A stretch of 64,000 nucleotides of DNA from Porticoccaceae bacterium (lineage in GTDB: Bacteria > Pseudomonadota > Gammaproteobacteria > Pseudomonadales > Porticoccaceae): NCBI GenBank assembly GCA_012960115.1, contig DUBX01000037.1:18404-82403 (forward strand), in the 5' to 3' direction. Positions within the stretch are counted from its first letter, which is position 1, and the number at the start of each line of letters is the position of its first letter. Below the pieces are notes generated by a model that saw nothing but the letters and a program-made list of their open reading frames with translations, ran no database searches and was not told the origin of the DNA. Position numbers and translations under genes: made by a program. This document shows, one piece after another, positions 8,321 through 15,627 of the stretch.

Positions 8321-8430
8321 TAGCAATCCAGGTGCTGAAGGCAGTAGGGCGGTAGATCAGGTCTATAATTATTTATAAGTACTTTTGTTTAGCCGCTGCT
8401 TATGGTGCTGTCCTCTCAGATCAATCTGTT

Positions 8431-9213
8431 CTAATTGACGACCGAAGTCCCGCCATCGACCGGAATAATCTGTCCAGTAATGAAGGCACCTGCCTTTGAT
8501 GCGAGCATAATGGCAACGCCTGCGATATCAGTCGCTTCGCCCCAGCGACGCATGGGGATGGTTTTCAACTCTTCCTCAAAGGCTTCTTGGTCACTACTCA
8601 AAAACTCAGTCATTTTTGAATAAAAGCGGCCAGGGGCAATGGCATTAACGCGAATGTGATCCTTGGCTAATTCAGTTGAGAGTATACGGGTGACCTGATG
8701 GATAGCTGTCTTGGACACGGCATAACTAAAGTTATCGAGAGCGTTGCCTACTATTCCGGCAATGGAACCAATATTGATAATGCTGGCGGTGTTGTCCGCA
8801 GTGGCGTTCTTTTTTAGCAATGGGGACAGAGCTTGAATCAGGAAGAAGGGGCTTTTGACATTGACATTCATGGTCTTGTCCCAGCCTTTCTCTGGGAACT
8901 CACCGAAAGGTGCGCCCCAACCTGCACCGGCATTGTTTACTAACACATCAATATGTTGCTCACGGGATATTAATTCGGAAACAAGATGCTGCAAGCCATC
9001 AGAGGTCGCGATATCGCCCGGAATGGCAATACATTCACCGTACTGATTGAGTTCTGCTGCGGCACTGATACAGGCTTCGGCTTTGCGAGCAGTGATGTAT
9101 ACGCGTTTGGCCCCGGCTTCAAGAAAGCCTTGCGCCATGTATGAGCCCAGTCCGCGGCTACCACCAGTGACAACGCAGATTTTATCTTGCATAGAAAATA
9201 ACGATTCGATCAT
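8431..9213 (-). CDS. SDR-family NAD(P)-dependent oxidoreductase
   Basis: This classical short-chain dehydrogenase of 260 residues has cofactor motif TGGSRGLG at 16-23, NNAG at 93-96, and catalytic Ser150, Tyr164 and Lys168 (YAVSK). The C-terminal GQIIPVDGGTSVVN is typical of beta-ketoacyl-ACP-reductase-like members. The substrate is not evident. The gene is directly preceded, on the same strand, by a 34-codon remnant of a thiolase gene. This suggests it once belonged to a fatty acid or polyhydroxyalkanoate operon. Confidence 0.9.
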   Translation of the reverse strand: MIESLFSMQDKICVVTGGSRGLGSYMAQGFLEAGAKRVYITARKAEACISAAAELNQYGECIAIPGDIATSDGLQHLVSELISREQHIDVLVNNAGAGWGAPFGEFPEKGWDKTMNVNVKSPFFLIQALSPLLKKNATADNTASIINIGSIAGIVGNALDNFSYAVSKTAIHQVTRILSTELAKDHIRVNAIAPGRFYSKMTEFLSSDQEAFEEELKTIPMRRWGEATDIAGVAIMLASKAGAFITGQIIPVDGGTSVVN

Positions 9214-9234
9214 CTCTCATTCCTTGTTCGGTTT

Positions 9235-9339
9235 TTAGTTAACTGTTGATATTTCAGTTCTTCGCTTTGGTGTGGTTATTCGGTGAATGACATCAACAAA
9301 AACTCCCCGACAAGTGTCAATAATGTAAGCATCAGCCAT
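9235..9339 (-). pseudogene. Thiolase (acetyl-CoA acetyltransferase) N-terminal remnant
   Basis: A 34-codon frame begins with MADAYIIDTCRG, the typical start of acetyl-CoA C-acyltransferases, with AGGAT just upstream. After residue 12 the sequence no longer resembles a thiolase and stops 22 bases before the SDR gene. The body of the gene appears to have been deleted. The start region may still serve as the leader of the SDR gene. Confidence 0.55.
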
Positions 9340-9477
9340 GTCGTTATCCTGTTAGTTTTTGCATATATACAGCATGCTTTTTGGTATGTCATTTAGCATC
9401 ATTGATAGGGCACTATCGTTTAAGCGCTTCTAGCCGCAGTGACAAGGAGCTGAGCTAGTGCTTAGAGTTTTTGTGGC

Positions 9478-9825
9478 TCACAATACTTGATTGTCAGATA
9501 GAGTTTGCACTAGTTCCTCGTGCTCAGAACTCCACCTGCATAGAGAGTCTAAAACTGGCATAAAAGACTGACCAAATTCCGTTAACGAGTATTCAACTTT
9601 AGGTGGGATTACCTCGAACACCCTGCGATCAATCAATAGATCTCTTTCAAGCTCTCGCAGCTGTTTGGTTAACATTTGCTGAGTAATGGGCGATAGAATC
9701 CTTTTTAACTCTCCAAACCTGACAGAATCTTCACGTAGATTATAAATGATGGCAATTTTCCATTTGCCGCCAATCAGCTTTACCGCGTTTACCACAGGAC
9801 TTTTACAGTTTGTCATAGTATGCAT
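9478..9825 (-). CDS. HxlR-family transcriptional regulator
   Basis: The 115-residue winged-helix protein has the HxlR pattern: C7 near the N terminus, IGGKWKIAIIYNL, RFGELKRIL, ITQQMLTKQLRELERDLLIDR, and VEYSLTEFGQSF. Many members sense quinones, aldehydes or oxidants through the N-terminal cysteine. It is divergent from the oxidoreductase at 9939, and ATACT/AGTAT dyads lie between them. It probably controls that gene and itself. ATG at 9816 (MTNCK) is an alternative start. Confidence 0.9.
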   Translation of the reverse strand: MHTMTNCKSPVVNAVKLIGGKWKIAIIYNLREDSVRFGELKRILSPITQQMLTKQLRELERDLLIDRRVFEVIPPKVEYSLTEFGQSFMPVLDSLCRWSSEHEELVQTLSDNQVL

Positions 9826-9829
9826 TTAT

Positions 9830-9896
9830 ATACTAGTATGATTAAGTTGTCTACTTGTAATAATCATCCTAGTCAATATATCATACTGTCTAGTAT
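9830..9896. promoter_or_regulatory. Paired ATACT/AGTAT operators for the HxlR regulator
   Basis: ATACTAGTAT at 9830-9839 and ATACT-GTCT-AGTAT at 9883-9896 use the same half-site, within the divergent intergenic region. A further ATAGTATGCAT occurs next to the HxlR start. HxlR proteins bind such dyads as dimers, so these are good operator candidates. Confidence 0.5.
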
Positions 9897-9938
9897 TAAT
9901 GGATTCATCATGGTCAATCATCTAAAGGGAAAATAAGC

Positions 9939-11075
9939 ATGTCAGAACAGACTTCAACAGAAATAAGATCAACGGTAACTAGTGAAGGGAATATAGAGAT
10001 CTCTATTGCTAGGGTAGAAAAGCCCACCCCTTCAGAAAATGAAGTGTTAATTAAAGTAGAGGCGTCTCCCATTAATCCTTCGGATCTCGGGCTTCTGATA
10101 AGTTTTGCAGCCGATTTTGATAGTTTGAGTGTTTCAGGTTCTGGTGATAGCACCGTAGCAAAAATGAAAATACACCCGGGATTAATGGGGGCAATGAAAC
10201 CAAGATTAGATCAGTCCATGCAAGTAGGTAACGAAGGTGGCGGCGTGGTTGTCGATGCAGGTGCAAATGCCAAGCATTTGATCGGTAAGACAGTGGGTGT
10301 TGCCGGGGGTGCAATGTATTCCCAGTATCGTTGTGTTTCAGCACAGAGCTGTCTGGTGATGGAAGACGGTACAACCCCTGCGGAAGCGTCATCTTCATTC
10401 GTCAACCCATTGACCGCATTAGCATTTGTTGAAACCATGAAAATGGAAAATCATACAGCCATCGTCAACACTGCTGCAGCGTCTAACCTTGGTCAAATGT
10501 TGGTTAAAATCTGTAAAGATGATGGTGTTCCACTGGTTAATATCGTCAGAAAACCTGAGCAAGTGAAAGTTCTTAAAGATCTGGGTGCCGAGTATGTTTG
10601 TGATACCAGTGACGCTGACTTTATGAAAGATTTAGTTGATGCTTTGGTAGCAACCGGTGCGACCCTAGGCTTTGATGCCACTGGTGGTGGTAACGAAGGT
10701 AAACTACCAGGACAAATACTCGCGGCAATGGAAATAGCCGCAAACAAAACCGCTAAAGAATACAGTCGCTATGGGTCTGATACCTACAAGCAGGTCTACA
10801 TCTACGGTGGGCTTGACCAAACACCAACAGTGTTGAACCGATCATTTGGCATGCAGTGGGGCTTAGGGGGCTGGTTGCTGACCCCAATGATTGGTAGAAT
10901 AGGTATGGAACGCTTCGGACAGATGCGTGAGCGAGTGGCCAAAGAAATCACCACCACCTTTGCCAGCCATTACACTCAGGAAATATCTTTTGAAGAGATG
11001 CTACAGCCGGAAATTATTAAGGCTTACGCGAAACAAGGCACTGGGGCAAAGTACTTAGTAAACCCCCACAAATAG
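9939..11075 (+). CDS. Medium-chain (quinone-type) dehydrogenase/reductase
   Basis: This 378-residue member of the zinc-independent MDR superfamily has an N-terminal GroES-like domain (EVLIKVEASPINPSDLGLL and GNEGGGVVVDAG) and a Rossmann domain with an atypical cofactor loop NTAAASNLGQMLVKI. The structural zinc cysteines of alcohol dehydrogenases are absent. Such enzymes reduce quinones or enones with NADPH. The divergent HxlR gene and shared dyads suggest induction by electrophiles; this is inferred. A DUF2306 membrane gene follows after 45 bp, probably in the same operon. Confidence 0.85.
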   Translation: MSEQTSTEIRSTVTSEGNIEISIARVEKPTPSENEVLIKVEASPINPSDLGLLISFAADFDSLSVSGSGDSTVAKMKIHPGLMGAMKPRLDQSMQVGNEGGGVVVDAGANAKHLIGKTVGVAGGAMYSQYRCVSAQSCLVMEDGTTPAEASSSFVNPLTALAFVETMKMENHTAIVNTAAASNLGQMLVKICKDDGVPLVNIVRKPEQVKVLKDLGAEYVCDTSDADFMKDLVDALVATGATLGFDATGGGNEGKLPGQILAAMEIAANKTAKEYSRYGSDTYKQVYIYGGLDQTPTVLNRSFGMQWGLGGWLLTPMIGRIGMERFGQMRERVAKEITTTFASHYTQEISFEEMLQPEIIKAYAKQGTGAKYLVNPHK

Positions 11076-11120
11076 TAAATTGATAATCCTATTTAATTTA
11101 GCGAACTTAAGAGAATAACT

Positions 11121-11609
11121 ATGCCAGAGATGACGTTACTAGGTTGGTTTCACACGATATTCGGAGTGTTAGCATTAGGGGCTGCTTTTTACACTCTGCT
11201 AAAATACAAGGCAATTTCACTGGATTCGTTATCAGGAAAACTGTATGTGTATGTCACCATTTTTGTTGCTGGATCCGCCTTGGGAATATATAACCAAGGC
11301 AGTTTTGGCATTGCACATGTCCTTGCGGTGTTAACGCTAGTGGCAGTTGCTGGTGGCATCATTATGGAAAAGCTCAAGCTTTTTGGCTCTTATTCTAAGT
11401 ACTTTCAAGCGCTAGGCTACTCAAGCACATTGCTTTTCCACATGATCCCAGCGATCACTGACTTCTTGAGGCGCCTGCCCCTTGGCGACCCCTTCGTTGA
11501 CTCTTTCGATGATCCTTTAGTGCTTGGTTTTCATAAGGCATTTTTGCTGATTTATCTAGTAGGTTTAGCTATCCAGATGCGATGGTTAAAGAAAGCAGGC
11601 GCTCTCTAA
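11121..11609 (+). CDS. DUF2306-like membrane protein
   Basis: The 162-residue protein has four to five hydrophobic segments starting GWFHTIFGVLALGAAFYTLL, and a His in the fourth (LLFHMIPAITDF), as in DUF2306 membrane proteins. Function is unknown. It follows the MDR oxidoreductase in the same direction with a short gap and is followed by a hairpin at 11631-11667, so the two likely form one transcription unit. Confidence 0.7.
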   Translation: MPEMTLLGWFHTIFGVLALGAAFYTLLKYKAISLDSLSGKLYVYVTIFVAGSALGIYNQGSFGIAHVLAVLTLVAVAGGIIMEKLKLFGSYSKYFQALGYSSTLLFHMIPAITDFLRRLPLGDPFVDSFDDPLVLGFHKAFLLIYLVGLAIQMRWLKKAGAL

Positions 11610-11630
11610 ACGACCTGTTCGCCAAATGAA

Positions 11631-11667
11631 AAAGGAGTTAATGGCACAGGTGTCGTTAACTCCCTTT
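11631..11667 (+). terminator. Long hairpin after the MDR-DUF2306 unit
   Basis: AAAGGAGTTAATGGCAC pairs with TGTCGTTAACTCCCTTT over about 16 positions with two GU pairs and one bulge, leaving a very short loop. It is not followed by a T tract, so termination would be weak or factor-assisted. Confidence 0.5.
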
Positions 11668-11732
11668 AGTGGACGGTTCAATTTAGAGCTATTCATAGGG
11701 TAAATTAATGCTGTAGGATCAACAGACGTGTT

Positions 11733-12356
11733 TTGGATAGACATAGAGTCCGCAATAAGGGGTTAAATATTAAAGATAATACTGACTACGCTTATGAAGT
11801 GTTTAATGAGCTAGAAATTAAGAAAGCTATAGTGCAACTCAGCAATTTCGAAGGATGTAAATTTGTTAGTTGTAACTTTTTAGAAGCTCAATTTAATGAA
11901 TGCAAATTTACCGCTTGTGAGTTCAAAGATTCTAATCTTAGTTTAATCAAATTTAATAAATCAAAGTTTATTGAAACAGACTTCAAGAATTGTAAGTTAA
12001 CAGGCGTTAACTGGACGACCTTGAATTGGGGCAATTTGATTGTAACAGCGCCAATATTTTTTGAATCATGCGATATATCTTTTTCCATTTTTAGTTCATT
12101 AGAGTTACAAGAAATATCATTTCAAGATTGTAAGGCCCACGATGTAGATTTTTCAGAATGTAATTTGAAGGGGGCTGATTTCTATAGAACAGACTTAAAG
12201 GATTCTAGATTCGTTTTGTCTAAGCTCGACAATTGTAATTTCCGTGAAGCTATAAATTACTGTATTAATCCTTTAGAAAATTCAATCGAAGGCGCTAGCT
12301 TTAGTTCGCCAGATGTTTTAGATTTACTGAGCGTTTTTAACATTGAAATTGATTAA
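11733..12356 (+). CDS. Pentapeptide repeat protein, McbG-like
   Basis: Residues 40-180 form pentapeptide repeats with Phe or Leu at every fifth position (GCKFVSCNFLEAQFNECKF), giving a right-handed quadrilateral beta helix that can mimic DNA. The two-part layout and the end CINPLENSIEGASFSSPD resemble McbG and Qnr, which protect DNA gyrase; gyrase protection here is an inference. The only standard start is TTG at 11733. However, AAGGGG at 11757-11762 sits 6 bp before ATT at 11769, which gives a protein beginning near IKDNTDYAYEVF. That would suit the family and may be a rare or mutated start. AT-rich composition suggests transfer. Confidence 0.8.
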   Translation: MDRHRVRNKGLNIKDNTDYAYEVFNELEIKKAIVQLSNFEGCKFVSCNFLEAQFNECKFTACEFKDSNLSLIKFNKSKFIETDFKNCKLTGVNWTTLNWGNLIVTAPIFFESCDISFSIFSSLELQEISFQDCKAHDVDFSECNLKGADFYRTDLKDSRFVLSKLDNCNFREAINYCINPLENSIEGASFSSPDVLDLLSVFNIEID

Positions 12357-12432
12357 CTTTATTAGGGTGTTTGTCAGTAATCGCACCTAATGGAGCATTT
12401 TAATTACATCCAAACGCAAAGAGGAGAACCTT

Positions 12433-12486
12433 ATGTTAAACCAAAAAGTTGATCATCTGCCGGGGCTTTGGATTGGTTTGAGTTAA
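12433..12486 (+). CDS. Short leader open frame of 17 codons
   Basis: ATG at 12433 follows a strong GAGGAG (12421-12426). The frame encodes MLNQKVDHLPGLWIGLS and its TAA overlaps the ATG of the next gene in TAATG. The downstream gene lacks its own Shine-Dalgarno site, so the frame may couple its translation. It could also be the remnant of a longer gene. Confidence 0.4.
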   Translation: MLNQKVDHLPGLWIGLS

Positions 12487-12686
12487 TGGATATCCGGAGT
12501 GTAATTACCTGTCCCACATGTGGCGAAAAAAAAGAGGAAACCATGCCAACTGACTTCTGCCAGTGGTATTACGACTGTTCTTTTTGTGGCGAGCTACTCA
12601 GACCTAAAAAAGGTCATTGTTGTGTGTTTTGCTCCTACGGAAGTAATCCGTGCCCACCCATCCAGAGTGGCGAAGGCTGTTGCTAG
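12486..12686 (+). CDS. Small Cys-rich zinc-ribbon protein
   Basis: The 66-residue protein contains ITCPTCG, DCSFCG and the characteristic block HCCVFCSYGSNPCPP, which with the end GEGCC gives eleven cysteines. Proteins with the pattern GDCCVFCSYG are common, uncharacterised and often near metal resistance genes; I cannot assign a function. The start at 12486 gives MDIRSVITCP; a TTG at 12468 would add six residues. It is preceded by a 17-codon frame with a stop-start overlap. Confidence 0.7.
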   Translation: MDIRSVITCPTCGEKKEETMPTDFCQWYYDCSFCGELLRPKKGHCCVFCSYGSNPCPPIQSGEGCC

Positions 12687-12698
12687 GTCACAACCTGT

Positions 12699-12869
12699 CT
12701 TAGACGCCTAGTAGCTACTTTTGTTGATCTGTTTCTTTAGAATGATGATTCAAATGAGCGCGCTAAAGTGGTTAGGCGATCTCTAAAAATACTAACAGTC
12801 AACGAACGAGCCGGTTTAATTAAACGCGTTAAAGCCTGCGCGTTGAGAGGATTAAACCAAGCACTTTAA
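12699..12869 (+). pseudogene. Protein-like frame with one internal stop
   Basis: The frame reads LRRLVATFVDLFL, a TAG at 12738-12740, then NDDSNERAKVVRRSLKIL and a further 24 codons to TAA at 12867. The charged, helical pattern looks like real protein sequence, and no good start precedes it, so it may be a decayed gene end. Part of the same stretch forms a nested inverted repeat (GGTTTAAT/ATTAAACC outside AACGCG/CGCGTT, 12813-12858), which could explain the pattern differently. Confidence 0.3.
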
Positions 12870-12901
12870 TCATGAAAAACAAAATCACTTCACTATTCAT
12901 C

Positions 12902-15364
12902 TCAGTTTTCAAGATCTTTGGCTATACCTTTGAGTGCGTCATGCAATTTGTTAAGTCGATTAGCTGTTTGAGTGTTAATTATTGCGTCTTTCGCTGATAT
13001 CTTGACTCGTTCCAGTTTCCTGGCGAGCGTATTGTCACCACCAGCATCCATAGCGTTACGAACTTGGCTGAGTAGCTGTTTTAGTCGAGATCCGGCGCTT
13101 TTATTGATCTTGTTGGCCCTGAGGAGTTGATCGATATAAGCATTCGCTACCTCAGGCGCTGCTGGCCATGTCATTGGTACTTGCTGCTGAGGATTGAATG
13201 ACTGCTTTGGGCCTATTATGGGGTAGGCCATAGCAGCAGCACTTATCTCATCTTCACTGAGGTACTCGCTGGGTAGTAGTTTTAACACATCTAGCCCGCG
13301 CACAATTTCGGTGCCATAAATAGCGCCTTGATAGTAATACGCGGACCAATATCCGCCGGTTAACAATTCCTCTGCATGTGCAGGTCCACGATCAAAGTAG
13401 GCAATCTCAATAGGATTAGAGGAATCAGTAAAGTCGACGACCGAAATTCCACCTTGATACCAAGCCTGCACAAAGATATCTCGGCCAGGCACGGGGATAA
13501 TAGCGCCGTTGTGAGCGACGCAGTTCTCTGTTTCTGATTGGGGCGCTGGCAGTTTATAGTGAGCTTGGAATTTAAGCTTTTGATCAATGATGTCATAGAT
13601 GGCGTCGGCACCCCAGTTCATTGGATCCCAGGCACGACAGCGTGCTCGACCACCGCCACCCCACTCGTCGGTAAAAAGAATCTTAGTACCGTCATTATTA
13701 AAGGTGGCTGAATGCCAGTAGGCAAAGCCGGCGTCAGTGACCGCATCAATTCTCACCGGCTTACGTGGATCACTAATATCAAAAAGTATGCCATTTCCAG
13801 AGCAAGCGCCGGCTGCTAAGTTTGCGGTTGGAAATACAGTAATGTCGTGACATTGGTCGGTGCGATAGGTTTCTTGGGTGTCATCGCCGTGGTCACCTCC
13901 ACGCCAAAGTCCAGCTAAAACACCGGTTTCTGGGTCAGCAAACACAGTGGGACTATCAATAATCCGTGATTTTGAGGGGTCATTAATGGGTATTTCAATC
14001 ACATCGATACGAAAAAGAGCAGTGCGATCATCCCCCGGCGTGCCGTCGATACAGTTCTCTAACTCTTCTTCTTCGCGAACGCTAGAGGTGCCAGAGTTGT
14101 ACACCAGTATTTTGCCATCGGGTGTTGGCCCAGCTACCACTGAATGAGTGTGAGAGCCTCGGCAGGTTTGTACAGCACCGACTTGTAGCGGGCGTGTTAA
14201 ATCGGATATGTCAAAGATGCGTATGCCACGGAAGCGTTCCATACTGACATCTTCACTCACACCCTGTAGGCCGCAATCGAGGCGTCCTCGAGTCTGTTCC
14301 ACCGACATGATCAGCAAATCACCTACGATTGACACATCTCCCTGACCACCGGGGCACACCACTGAGGTTGCTAGGATTGGCAGACCTGTTTCATCGATTT
14401 GATAAATATTAAAGCCGTGATAGCTACCGGTAATGAGTAGGTCATCGCGAAACGCCATATCTGTATTATAAAAACTAAGCATCGGATAACGTTTTGCGTC
14501 TGCAGTCTCCTCAACAGACTTGGATTTTTTCTCTTCCTCTTCTTCTGTATCGTTTTCTTTATCTACGTCTTTATTACCGCGGGCTGAAGGATTAGCCGGA
14601 TCAAAAAATCCCGGGGGCTTCCGCTGGGCTGCTACCAGCTGCATATACATGATGGCTTCTTCGGCATTAAAGAGTCCTGCAGACAGTCCAGCTCGCGGAT
14701 CGCTGGAAAGCCCTATAAGGAGCTTATTCATGCGCTCAATTTCTACTGTTTGATCATTGGCGACATCAGATACAAATTCATTTAGCTGTGGGTCATAAGC
14801 AGACCCAGACTGTTCCCTGAGATCTTTAACCATTTTTATTGCGCCATCATGGTGGTTGATCATGAGAGTTAAAAAGAGTTGATCGAAGTCTGTGCTTTTT
14901 GATCTGGATAGTTGTGCCATCTGTTCTTCAGAGGCCATTCCAGCCATAGTGTGGCTCATATGTTTTGCATGAGTACCGCCGGTATCTGGCACTGATTCTG
15001 TACGCTCGTTTAGCCAGCCTTGCATGAAGCTTATTTCATCGTCTTGAGACACATCAATACGACCCGCTAAATCAAGAATAGCTTGATTATTGGTTCTTTC
15101 AGGAGCAAGACGAGACATCAATAGTGCTTGATCGTGGTGGACAATCATCCCCTGCATGAAAAGCACATCAGCCGCGCTATAGGAGGAATCTGCGATCGCT
15201 ACAGCAGTTTCAGCGTCAAGATCGCGTGTCGGCTGCCCGGGTGCGCCGGGTTGAACAATGGGCGCATTGTTTGCCGACTCCAACGCCAAACCATAGCCAC
15301 TTGAAAGCAGGATGAGCATACTTAGCGTAATATTTCTTAACAGCTTGCTGACCATTACCATCAT
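12902..15364 (-). CDS. Secreted DUF305 - LVIVD-repeat protein
   Basis: This 820-residue protein has a signal peptide (about residues 1-28). A DUF305 four-helix domain at about 60-230 contains two MIVHHDQA/MINHHDGA metal-type motifs and FMQGW. An acidic KDVDKENDTEEEEEKKSK linker follows. Residues 290-700 form a beta-propeller of LVIVD type repeats (GIRIFDISDLTRPLQVG, GISVVDFTDSSNPIEIAYF), and the C terminus is helical. DUF305 domains occur in metal-related secreted proteins. The fusion suggests an extracytoplasmic binding role that cannot be named. It is a single-gene unit, divergent from the sulfatase. ATG at 15355 is an alternative start. Confidence 0.85.
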   Translation of the reverse strand: MMVMVSKLLRNITLSMLILLSSGYGLALESANNAPIVQPGAPGQPTRDLDAETAVAIADSSYSAADVLFMQGMIVHHDQALLMSRLAPERTNNQAILDLAGRIDVSQDDEISFMQGWLNERTESVPDTGGTHAKHMSHTMAGMASEEQMAQLSRSKSTDFDQLFLTLMINHHDGAIKMVKDLREQSGSAYDPQLNEFVSDVANDQTVEIERMNKLLIGLSSDPRAGLSAGLFNAEEAIMYMQLVAAQRKPPGFFDPANPSARGNKDVDKENDTEEEEEKKSKSVEETADAKRYPMLSFYNTDMAFRDDLLITGSYHGFNIYQIDETGLPILATSVVCPGGQGDVSIVGDLLIMSVEQTRGRLDCGLQGVSEDVSMERFRGIRIFDISDLTRPLQVGAVQTCRGSHTHSVVAGPTPDGKILVYNSGTSSVREEEELENCIDGTPGDDRTALFRIDVIEIPINDPSKSRIIDSPTVFADPETGVLAGLWRGGDHGDDTQETYRTDQCHDITVFPTANLAAGACSGNGILFDISDPRKPVRIDAVTDAGFAYWHSATFNNDGTKILFTDEWGGGGRARCRAWDPMNWGADAIYDIIDQKLKFQAHYKLPAPQSETENCVAHNGAIIPVPGRDIFVQAWYQGGISVVDFTDSSNPIEIAYFDRGPAHAEELLTGGYWSAYYYQGAIYGTEIVRGLDVLKLLPSEYLSEDEISAAAMAYPIIGPKQSFNPQQQVPMTWPAAPEVANAYIDQLLRANKINKSAGSRLKQLLSQVRNAMDAGGDNTLARKLERVKISAKDAIINTQTANRLNKLHDALKGIAKDLEN

Positions 15365-15627
15365 AAATTAGACCTCAATTGGTTCTCTGTGCTCAATAAG
15401 CTAAGGGTTTTTTCAAGTATTTGATAGTAGCATTCCATCGACAGTTCAACAATTATCTAGGTTACCTTTAGTTGCGATCAAAAAGAGCCAGCATAAAATT
15501 GACATAAGTACTGCCAATATGTAAAGGTTACCCTAAAGTAGTATTACTCAATCCAAGATTAAGTGGATAATTTTGACGAGGTAATATCCATAATTTATTT
15601 GATGTCGATGTTGTTCGGAGTAGCGAA

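Noticed and set aside
10072..10747. Minus-strand frames opposite the MDR oxidoreductase
   Set aside because: They lack start signals and are antisense shadows of a clear gene.
12902..12960. Possible second gene beginning near 12871 (ATG before AAAAACAAAATC)
   Set aside because: The frame is short and runs into the end of the convergent DUF305 gene, without family resemblance.
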